44,663 nt of DNA, taken from contig JALHNH010000054.1 of assembly GCA_022843625.1 (NCBI GenBank), forward strand, positions 1 through 44,663. The letters run 5' to 3'. This DNA comes from Bryobacter sp. GTDB taxonomy: Bacteria > Acidobacteriota > Terriglobia > Bryobacterales > Bryobacteraceae. Of the stretch, positions 1 to 5,719 are shown in pieces. Numbering within the stretch: the first letter of the stretch is position 1; each line of letters opens with the position of its first letter. A program made the translations under genes and the position numbers. Under the pieces are notes generated by a model that did no database searches, was not told the origin of the DNA, and saw only the letters and a list, made by a program, of their open reading frames with translations.

Positions 1-1134
1 GCCGAAGCAAGAATCCCCACCTTCCCTTATCCCGACACCGCAGCTAAAGTCTTCGCCCGCCTCTGGCAGTATTCCAGAAACCTCAGCGCGTTATACGAGA
101 CCCCAGTCTTCACCGCCGACATTGAAGACACCACCACCCTAGCCGCAGACCTCGAATCGAAGCGAGGCCCGCTAGACGAAACCACACTAAAAAAACTCCT
201 AAACGCCTACGGAATCTCCTCCAGCCAATTCCAGTCCCCAACCTCAGTCCATTTCCGCATCAGCAGCAATCCAGACCAAAGCTTCGGCCCGGTGCTAACC
301 CTCGAAGCCTCAAAACTCTACGAAGACTCAGTAGCCACGCTCCCCCCGCTAACCTCCACCCAATCCCGCCGAGTCCTGGACCTTGTAAAACAAGTTACAG
401 CCTGCCAACCCCCAGCCCAGGAGGCCCTGGAAGACCTGCTAGTGCGAGTCTCCAGAATCGTAAGTGAACACCAAGTGCTAAGAGACCTCGAACTGGAAAT
501 CCAGGTAGAACCCGACGGAACCATCTGGTCCAGCCACTCCTCAGCAACCCTCCAACCCGAAGGTCTCGAGAGAAGCCAGTGGCCCAAATGCGTCATCCGC
601 CCCTACCCCAAGCAATACATCAAGCAACTAACCCTGCGAAACGGCCAAGCAGCGACGCTGCGCCCTATCCGCCCCGAAGACGAAACAAGAATCGTAGACT
701 TCCACAACGACCTATCCGAGAGAACGGTCTACCTCCGCTACCTGCAATTCCTGAAGTTTGAAGAAAGAATCATGCACGAGCGCTTGGCCAGAGTCTGCTT
801 CAACGACTACGCAAGAGAGCTAGCGCTAGTAGTAGAACAAGACGACAAGATATTAGGAGTAGGCCGCCTCCAGCGCAACCCCTTGCGAATGGAAGAAGCC
901 GAAGTAGCCTTCCTCGTCCGAGACTCCGCCCAAGGCCAAGGCATAGGAAAAGCGCTGGTAGAAAACATCATCGAAGCCGCCAAAGCTGAAGGCCTGAAAA
1001 AGCTGACCGCCGAGCTGCTAGCCGACAACAAGCCAATGCGAACCCTACTAGAAAAGAACGGCTTCCGCACCAGACTAGCGCTCGACGGCCAAACCCTTCT
1101 CGCCACGCTTGCCTTACAAGGATTAAGCACCTAG
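1..1134 (+). CDS. Acyl-CoA synthetase (ADP-forming)/GNAT acetyltransferase fusion, 3' part
   Basis: The frame is open from base 1, so the gene begins upstream of the window; a GTG at 292 is internal. The visible 377 residues show the end of an ADP-forming acyl-CoA synthetase (ligase segment around IPTFPYPDTA, then an ATP-grasp remnant around FGPVLTL), followed from about residue 200 by a GNAT acetyltransferase domain. The acetyl-CoA loop is QGQGIG, and the typical C-terminal NKPMRTLLEKNGF segment follows. Proteins of this build (Pat family) acetylate lysines, often on acyl-CoA synthetases. That family role is known; the substrate here is not visible. The ATP-grasp part looks divergent, so synthetase activity is uncertain. 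Rare-looking CTA, GTA and AGA codons are frequent. Confidence 0.85.
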   Translation, partial: AEARIPTFPYPDTAAKVFARLWQYSRNLSALYETPVFTADIEDTTTLAADLESKRGPLDETTLKKLLNAYGISSSQFQSPTSVHFRISSNPDQSFGPVLTLEASKLYEDSVATLPPLTSTQSRRVLDLVKQVTACQPPAQEALEDLLVRVSRIVSEHQVLRDLELEIQVEPDGTIWSSHSSATLQPEGLERSQWPKCVIRPYPKQYIKQLTLRNGQAATLRPIRPEDETRIVDFHNDLSERTVYLRYLQFLKFEERIMHERLARVCFNDYARELALVVEQDDKILGVGRLQRNPLRMEEAEVAFLVRDSAQGQGIGKALVENIIEAAKAEGLKKLTAELLADNKPMRTLLEKNGFRTRLALDGQTLLATLALQGLST

Positions 1135-1170
1135 TGTGAGCGGGAATAGTTAGGAAGCTTTTAGGCCAAT

Positions 1171-1188
1171 GGCATTCACATGAATGCC
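1171..1188. promoter_or_regulatory. 8-bp palindrome (operator or weak hairpin)
   Basis: GGCATTCA-CA-TGAATGCC is a perfect inverted repeat with a 2-base centre, in the gap between the acetyltransferase fusion and the next gene. No T-run follows, so it is a poor terminator; an operator for the downstream gene is the alternative. Function is inferred only. Confidence 0.35.
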
Positions 1189-1288
1189 TCGGCAATGTGA
1201 CAAATTGAAGACACCAAGCGGCAAATCCGTCCACCGACATGTCTCGTCTTGTATACGTGCGCTCCTACCAATCTGCTAACGTATTTTC

Positions 1289-1936
1289 ATGAAAACTGCA
1301 ATCCGTTCATTCTTGGCGAGGTTGGGAAGCACTTGTTCCAAAGATATGGTTGGCTTTTCCGCAATGATCATTGCTTTGACCGCGTTACTTCTTTCAGGCT
1401 GGCAAGCGCGTGAACAAAGGATCTATGAAAAAGCTCGCATGCGCCCGGCGCTGCGACCGTTGACTGTTGGCGAGGCAGATGAAGTAGGCTGGTATTTCTT
1501 GAACGATGGACTGGGACCGGGGTATGTCCAATGGCTTCAAGTTTTCGTAGACGGCTCACCGGTGAAGGGCTTGACCGAGTTAAAACAAAGGCTTGGAATC
1601 CCAGCTGAATACCCCCTAACCGGCTTCACACCCATTCCAGTAGATCAGAGCTATCTAGCAACAGATCCAGCACATGGATACGTGGTGCGAGAAGGCACGC
1701 GCAAGCCATTCGCTATAGCGAATACTCGCCGTGGACCGATTCCATCGGAAGTGCGGCAAGCTTTCGCTGAGGCACGGAGTAAAGTCAGATTTGAGATGTG
1801 TACGTGCTCACTGTTTGGTGAGTGCCGGGAGCTGGTTTGGGGCGAGGGTATAGGATCCATGAAGCGAGAGATTGGTACCAAATGTCGGGTAGTCCCACAA
1901 GAGTTCTATGGACGAGATGAATTTGAAGCGTGGTGA
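1289..1936 (+). CDS. Membrane-anchored protein of unknown function
   Basis: This 215-residue protein is not recognised. It has one N-terminal membrane segment (about residues 20-40, rich in Ala and Leu, after a basic start), then a mostly polar domain likely to lie outside the cytoplasm. The build is a signal anchor plus a beta-rich domain. Four cysteines sit late in the chain, three of them close together in MCTCSLFGEC, which could bind metal or form disulfides. ATG at 1289 lacks a strong ribosome site. The gene stands alone, beside the repeat and toxin-antitoxin region, and its codon use is less GC-biased than that of the housekeeping genes, so it may be acquired. Confidence 0.55.
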   Translation: MKTAIRSFLARLGSTCSKDMVGFSAMIIALTALLLSGWQAREQRIYEKARMRPALRPLTVGEADEVGWYFLNDGLGPGYVQWLQVFVDGSPVKGLTELKQRLGIPAEYPLTGFTPIPVDQSYLATDPAHGYVVREGTRKPFAIANTRRGPIPSEVRQAFAEARSKVRFEMCTCSLFGECRELVWGEGIGSMKREIGTKCRVVPQEFYGRDEFEAW

Positions 1937-2059
1937 CGATTTGATCCGACCTCTTTAATTGAACACTCCGGCACAAAGGCAACAAAAGTTTTTAACCACA
2001 TGGGTTACACATTTGTGAATTTGTCTTCCTCTTCCTTTTTAGCAATTGGCCGCTTGGAA

Positions 2060-2176
2060 GGTCATCAGCCTGGTCCGTCCCAGCCGCATCCTTCCATTTT
2101 CCTCAATGTTTTTGAGGTTTTCGCGACCAAATCCAGCACAAGCTCTCTGACCCTCTTCAGCCCGATCTCCTGGGAC
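2060..2176. repeat. Repeat copy A (truncated, about 117 bp)
   Basis: First of three copies of a local repeat starting GGTCATCAGCCTGG and running to GATCTCCTG, where it joins copy B directly. Compared with the full unit it lacks about 90 bp at its right end. It contains the small hairpin CCTCAA-TGTTT-TTGAGG. A reading frame passes through copies A and B (2000-2290), but it is explained by the repeat and is not called a gene. The gap 1937-2475 holds only copies A and B; nothing else was recognised in it. Confidence 0.85.
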
Positions 2177-2408
2177 GGTCATCAGCCTGACCCGTCCCAG
2201 CCGCATCCTCCCATTTTCCTCAATGTTTTAGAGGTTTTCGCGGCCAAATCCAGCACAAGCTCTCTGACCGTCTTCAACCCGATCTCCTGAGCCACAACTT
2301 CAAGTTCCACAGAATCAATCACTTAACCAGAAACACAAAAGAATCCGGCCAGCCCAAATTTTGAGAATTTTGCAGGGGGGGACGGTCACACCCGCACCAA
2401 GCCTTCCC
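2172..2408. repeat. Repeat copy B (full unit, ends GGGACGGTC)
   Basis: Full-length copy. GGGACGGTC occurs at its left edge (2172-2180) and again at 2379-2387, giving a unit of 207 bp. Similarity to copy C continues about 20 bases further. The left end can fold: GGGACGG (2172-2178) pairs with CCGTCCC (2192-2198), and the inner TCA with TGA. Such ends resemble REP or MITE-type elements moved by a transposase encoded elsewhere. That origin is inference; there is no transposase in the window. Confidence 0.85.
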
Positions 2409-2475
2409 AGCCCCCAAATCAAAACATCCTTTTCGTTTATTTCGAATTAGTGTAGCCTTCAATTAGAGGCACACA

Positions 2476-2712
2476 ATGCTAAAAGCCATTCCCGCATCCG
2501 AGAATCACCAGATCCAGGAACTCAAGCGCATGCTTGGCTTGGAATCCGCTGCCCTCGTTGCTCCCGGCTCGAACGGCGACAGAATCGAGCTCCCTCCCAG
2601 CGTACACAAACTGCTCAAGGAAGGTCATCAGCCTGGACCGTCCCAGCAGCATCCTTCCATTTTCCTCAATGTTTTTGAGGTTTTCGCGACCAAATCCAGC
2701 CCAAGCTTTTAG
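2476..2712 (+). pseudogene. Truncated antitoxin-like gene, cut by repeat copy C
   Basis: The first 49 codons (2476-2622) look like the N-terminus of small DNA-binding antitoxins that pair with PIN-type toxins: a short helix region, then DRIELPPSVHKLLKE. In that family the chain goes on into an excisionase-like helix-turn-helix. Here codon 50 is the first codon of repeat copy C, and the remaining 29 residues are repeat sequence ending at a stop. The DNA-binding domain is therefore missing, and no matching continuation appears after the repeat. An AT-rich stretch and ATG at 2476 suggest the original start is kept. Family assignment rests on the N-terminus only. Confidence 0.6.
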
Positions 2713-2853
2713 ACCGTCTTCGACCCGATCTCCTGAGCTACAACTTCAAGCCCCACAGAATCAATCACTTAACCAGAAACACAAAAGAATACAGCCAGGC
2801 CAAATTTTGAGAATTTTGCAGGGGGGACGGTCGTACCCGCACCAAGCCCTCCC
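2623..2853. repeat. Repeat copy C (full unit, inside an antitoxin gene)
   Basis: Third copy, starting GGTCATCAGCCTGG at 2623 and reaching GGGACGGTC at 2824-2832, with similarity to copy B continuing to about 2853. It differs from B at scattered positions. It begins exactly where the antitoxin reading frame loses family similarity. Bases 2854-2932, after the copy, hold no recognised gene. Confidence 0.85.
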
Positions 2854-2932
2854 TGGCGCGAAAGCTCTTCTTCTCCAGGTTCCTTAAATGAATTCAGAAT
2901 CCGGGTTGAGAGTATGGAATTGGAGAGAGTCA

Positions 2933-3220
2933 ATGGAAAAAAGCCTTTTCTGTCAAGCCCGCGACCTGCCTCCCGAGAAGCGACACGCCGCCGAAATCCT
3001 TCTTGGCGCTACTTTGGGCGAAGACGAACTCGTCCTGGTAAGGTCTTCAAAGGGCAGGACCTTAAAGCCGGGACTCGTCGGCGATGCGCTCACAGAAGCG
3101 TATCAGCGCTTTTTCGATCGCGCCGACGCGACCGCACAAAAGGCAGAGGGCGTTCCTGAAAGCGAGATCGACGCCGCGATTGACGAGGCGGTTGAATTCG
3201 TTCGTCACAATCGTGGATGA
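2933..3220 (+). CDS. Small acidic/helical protein, possible orphan antitoxin
   Basis: About 95 residues from ATG 2933 (MEKSLFCQARDLPPEKR); an upstream ATG at 2888 would add 15 residues that look less protein-like. The chain is charged and mostly helical, with a C-terminus (VPESEIDAAIDEAVEFVRHNRG) resembling the toxin-binding tails of small antitoxins that precede PIN genes. No PIN gene follows; the next element is a toxin remnant and higA. It is not assigned to a family. Location between a broken antitoxin and higA supports a toxin-antitoxin origin, but that is inference. Confidence 0.5.
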   Translation: MEKSLFCQARDLPPEKRHAAEILLGATLGEDELVLVRSSKGRTLKPGLVGDALTEAYQRFFDRADATAQKAEGVPESEIDAAIDEAVEFVRHNRG

Positions 3221-3260
3221 GGAGCACGATTCACCCAAAACGGCGACAATCCAGACGAGG

Positions 3261-3302
3261 TACTCCATGAAGGTAGAACAGGAAATTCTGGATTATCACT
3301 AA
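3261..3302 (+). pseudogene. C-terminal remnant of a HigB/RelE-type toxin
   Basis: The last codons read MKVEQEILDYH followed by TAA. HigB toxins commonly end in a Val/Ile-x-x-Asp-Tyr-His tail and lie just upstream of higA, exactly as here (16 bases before higA). No toxin-like sequence precedes it in any frame, so only the tail seems to remain. The match is short and could be chance; the position makes it plausible. Confidence 0.4.
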
Positions 3303-3318
3303 ACCGCAAGGATAGACC

Positions 3319-3627
3319 ATGGCACGCACACCAATCCACCCCGGAGAAATCCTCGCAGACGAACTGGAAGCAATCGATATCTCCGCGAAAAAACTGGCCG
3401 ACCTTCTCGAAGTCCCACCTAACCGCCTCTACCAACTTCTGGCCAGCAAGCGAAACATCACAGCAAACACCGCCTTGCGTCTCAGCCAGTTCTTCGGAAT
3501 GTCAGCCGATTTCTGGATGAACCTCCAAAGCACCTACGAACTCGACCTCGCCCGCCAGCAACTCGGCAAAGCCATTCAGCGCATTCCAAAACGAAGTGAA
3601 ATCAAAATGCCCCTACCCGCTGCTTGA
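3319..3627 (+). CDS. higA: HigA-family antitoxin (XRE helix-turn-helix)
   Basis: A 102-residue protein opening RTPIHPGEILADEL, the hallmark of HigA addiction-module antidotes. The Xre-type helix-turn-helix covers about residues 20-60 (SAKKLADLLEVPPNRLYQLL, then NITANTALRLSQFFG), ending with the family's SADFWMNLQSTYELDLA. HigA binds its own promoter and neutralises the mRNA-cleaving toxin HigB, which is usually encoded just upstream. Here only a possible toxin tail precedes it. The stop lies 4 bases before the likely start of the hicB-like gene, so the two are probably co-transcribed. The protein looks intact and may survive as a solitary regulator. Confidence 0.9.
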   Translation: MARTPIHPGEILADELEAIDISAKKLADLLEVPPNRLYQLLASKRNITANTALRLSQFFGMSADFWMNLQSTYELDLARQQLGKAIQRIPKRSEIKMPLPAA

Positions 3628-3631
3628 GAAA

Positions 3632-3826
3632 ATGACCAAACACAAAGTAGAAATCTACTGGAGCCAACCCGACAACGCCTTCATCGCCGAAGCCCCAGAA
3701 CTCCCTGGCTGCTGCGCCGACGGCCCCACCCGCCAGCAAGCCGTCGCAAACCTCGAAACCATCATCGAAGAATGGATCGAAACCTCAATCGAAATCGGCC
3801 GCAATATCCGACCACCCTTGCAATAA
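3632..3826 (+). CDS. HicB-family antitoxin-like protein, orphan
   Basis: A 64-residue protein with the HicB fold signature: VEIYWSQPDNAFIAEAPELP, then GCCADGPTRQQAVANLE, then a helix ending EWIETSIEIGR. ATG 3632 is preferred over an upstream ATG at 3596, which would overlap higA by 32 bases. HicB proteins neutralise the RNA-cleaving HicA toxin. No hicA is present on either side, and this short form has no C-terminal DNA-binding domain. It follows higA by 4 bases, forming an operon of two antitoxin types with no toxin. It may be a relic or an anti-toxin acting on a distant locus. Confidence 0.8.
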   Translation: MTKHKVEIYWSQPDNAFIAEAPELPGCCADGPTRQQAVANLETIIEEWIETSIEIGRNIRPPLQ

Positions 3827-3882
3827 CGGAACTTTAACGGCACAATAACGGTAGTCCCTTATTCCGAAAAACTGCCGTTAAA
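3824..3882 (+). promoter_or_regulatory. TAACGG operator array upstream of fic
   Basis: Three direct copies of TAACGG begin at 3824, 3835 and 3846, exactly 11 bp apart, so they face the same side of the helix. An inverted copy (CCGTTA, 3876-3881) ends one base before the fic ATG. TTTAACGGCA (3833-3842) and TGCCGTTAAA (3873-3882) form a perfect 10-bp inverted repeat. This is the layout of an autoregulatory operator; the winged-helix C-terminus of Fic is the obvious binder. Seen directly as sequence; function inferred. Confidence 0.65.
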
Positions 3883-4974
3883 ATGCCCTTCGAACCGGTC
3901 TTCCAGATTTCACCCAAAACTGCCACCAGTCTGATGCGCATCGAGGCCGCAAAGCAGTCCCTGCAATATCTCCCCATCACCCCTAACGTCTTAACTAGAC
4001 TCCGGGAAACGGCACGCCTCAGCTCCACCCATTACTCCACCAGCATTGAGGGCAATCAACTAACGCAGCACGAGGTTTCCAGTGTCATTCAGCATAAAGG
4101 GCATTTCGCCGGCCGAGAACGCGAAGAAAAAGAAGTGCTTGGCTATTACGTTGCCCTCGAACACGTAGAGCAACTCGCCGCCTCCGCCGTCCCGCTCTCA
4201 ACAACACACATCCAGACTCTCCATGCTCTAGTCATGGCCGAGGGGCGCAAGAAGGCGAAGCCAACCCCCTACCGCGACGGCCAAAACGTCATCCGCGATA
4301 CCCGCAGCCGCGCTATTGTTTACATGCCCCCGGAGGCAAAAGATGTGCCAGCTCTGATGGATGCCTTAGTCCGCTGGCTCGCCACCGCGCAAGCTGCTTC
4401 ACTGCCATGCCCCATTCGCGCTGGCATTGCTCATTACCAGTTCGCAACCATTCATCCCTACTATGACGGCAACGGCAGAACTGCCCGCTTGCTAAGCACC
4501 CTCATTCTGCATCTCGGTGGCTACGACCTAAAAGGCCTTTACTCACTCGAAGAATATTACGCACGCAATCTCGGTGCCTACTATCAGGCCCTCACGGTAG
4601 GACCCTCCCACAACTACTACGAAGGCCGTGCCAATGCAGACATCTCTCATTGGATCGAGTACTTCTGCAATGGGATGGCAGAAAGCTTCGACAATGTCCG
4701 GCGCAATGCAGAACACGAAGCGAGCACAGGTGCCCGCGACCATTCCTCCCAGCTCCGAAACCTCGACCCCAGACAGCGAAAAGCCCTCCAACTCTTCATC
4801 GGCACAAGCCTCATCACCAGCGCCCACATCGAGACTCTCTTTGGCATCTCACAACGAGCCGCACGCAACATCCTCACCGCCTGGGTAGAAAGCGGTTTTC
4901 TCATAGTTTCAGATCCTGCCAGAAAAACCCGAAAATATGCCCTGAGCCCATCTTTCGCTCCACTCTTGCAGTAG
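3883..4974 (+). CDS. Fic-domain protein with N-terminal inhibitory helix and C-terminal winged helix
   Basis: A 363-residue Fic protein. Fic enzymes move AMP or a similar group from a nucleotide to a target protein. The catalytic loop HPYYDGNGRTAR lies at 191-202 and is intact, including the catalytic His and the phosphate-binding GNGR. A class II self-inhibitory motif, S-x-x-x-E-G (residues 52-57), is in the N-terminal helical region. The last 80 or so residues look like a winged helix (ITSAHIETLFGISQRAARN), as in Fic proteins that regulate their own genes. ATG 3883 abuts the TAACGG operator. It is convergent with vapC, 30 bp away. The target is unknown. Confidence 0.93.
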   Translation: MPFEPVFQISPKTATSLMRIEAAKQSLQYLPITPNVLTRLRETARLSSTHYSTSIEGNQLTQHEVSSVIQHKGHFAGREREEKEVLGYYVALEHVEQLAASAVPLSTTHIQTLHALVMAEGRKKAKPTPYRDGQNVIRDTRSRAIVYMPPEAKDVPALMDALVRWLATAQAASLPCPIRAGIAHYQFATIHPYYDGNGRTARLLSTLILHLGGYDLKGLYSLEEYYARNLGAYYQALTVGPSHNYYEGRANADISHWIEYFCNGMAESFDNVRRNAEHEASTGARDHSSQLRNLDPRQRKALQLFIGTSLITSAHIETLFGISQRAARNILTAWVESGFLIVSDPARKTRKYALSPSFAPLLQ

Positions 4975-5004
4975 TCAAACCCACCCAGTACATACCAGGC
5001 GGCT

Positions 5005-5397
5005 TCATGATCCCAAACCCACCACGTTCAACCCCAGCTTCTTCGCCGAGCGAACCAGTCCCCGGTCAAAAGTCGTAAACCGAGTCGAATCCGGTACCCC
5101 ACTCAAGTGAATTGCATCCGAAAGGTTCATCCCCTGAGCCGCCCAGGCGAGCGCTAGTCTAACACCCTCCCCGTCCTCTACCTTCACCTGCGCAAGGCCC
5201 AGCAACCCTCCCAATGTTGCCGCAACCTGCCTGTCCTCAAGTCCATACACGCTATCCAAAACCCAGGCTGTCTCAAGTAAAACTGTCCGCGAAATCCAGA
5301 CAATCTCGCGCTCAAACAAAGCTCTTGCGGCCTTACTCTGCTTCAGGTCATCGCCCACCAGCAACCGCACGACAACATTAGTATCGACCGCGATCAT
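5005..5397 (-). CDS. vapC: VapC-family PIN-domain ribonuclease toxin
   Basis: A 130-residue PIN domain with the full acidic set: D5 (AVDTNVVVRLL), E42 (LLETAWVL), D94 (LSDAIHL) and D111 (FTTFDRGL). These bind Mg2+ for RNA cleavage, typically of tRNA or rRNA. It overlaps the upstream vapB by 20 bases, the usual translational coupling of such pairs. Length and motifs are normal, so the toxin is probably active. It is the only complete toxin-antitoxin pair seen in this cluster. Confidence 0.93.
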   Translation of the reverse strand: MIAVDTNVVVRLLVGDDLKQSKAARALFEREIVWISRTVLLETAWVLDSVYGLEDRQVAATLGGLLGLAQVKVEDGEGVRLALAWAAQGMNLSDAIHLSGVPDSTRFTTFDRGLVRSAKKLGLNVVGLGS

Positions 5398-5644
5398 GAC
5401 GCTCCCTCGCCTTACGCGCGATCCCAGCCTTCATCTCCTCAATGCTCTTCGCTTTACCGTGATACCCGGCAGACCCAGCCACCTCGTCAAGCGTCGTTCG
5501 CGGAAACAACGCTGCGGGCTTGAGCAGAATTCCACCTTCGCTCTCCAATACCGTAAACTCCATCCCGGCAGCCCAGTTATGAGCAATCCGAATGCTCTTC
5601 GGCACAACAACTTGCCCCTTCGTCGAAAGCCGCGTAGTTTCCAT
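5378..5644 (-). CDS. vapB: VapB-type antitoxin with AbrB/MazE DNA-binding domain
   Basis: An 88-residue protein. Residues 1-45 form a swapped-hairpin AbrB domain (TTRLSTKGQVVVPKSIR, then EFTVLESEGGILLKP), which binds the operon's own promoter. The C-terminal half (IEEMKAGIARKARERH) is the charged tail expected to wrap the PIN toxin. It is the first gene of the vapBC pair. A consensus -10 and an 11-bp-spaced direct repeat lie just upstream and are annotated separately. Confidence 0.9.
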   Translation of the reverse strand: METTRLSTKGQVVVPKSIRIAHNWAAGMEFTVLESEGGILLKPAALFPRTTLDEVAGSAGYHGKAKSIEEMKAGIARKARERHDRGRY

Positions 5645-5646
5645 AA

Positions 5647-5669
5647 AGTAAGACCTCAGTAAGATTATA
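5647..5669 (-). promoter_or_regulatory. vapBC promoter -10 and operator-like direct repeat
   Basis: On the minus strand, TATAAT lies at 5669-5664, about 20 bases before the vapB ATG. On the plus strand AGTAAGA occurs at 5647-5653 and 5658-5664, 11 bp apart, partly covering the -10. This fits binding of a VapB dimer to block the promoter. No good -35 was found. Confidence 0.5.
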
Positions 5670-5719
5670 GCGGCACGCCATTCGATCCAGGCAGCCCTGA
5701 CCGTGGGGTGTTTTCCGTC

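Noticed and set aside
2000..2290. 96-codon open frame
   Set aside because: It is made of repeat copies A and B, and its peptide repeats because the DNA does; no start signal or protein family fits.
3084..3302. 72-codon frame over the orphan small gene
   Set aside because: It is mostly the shadow of the 2933-3220 gene; only its last 13 codons are of interest as a toxin tail.
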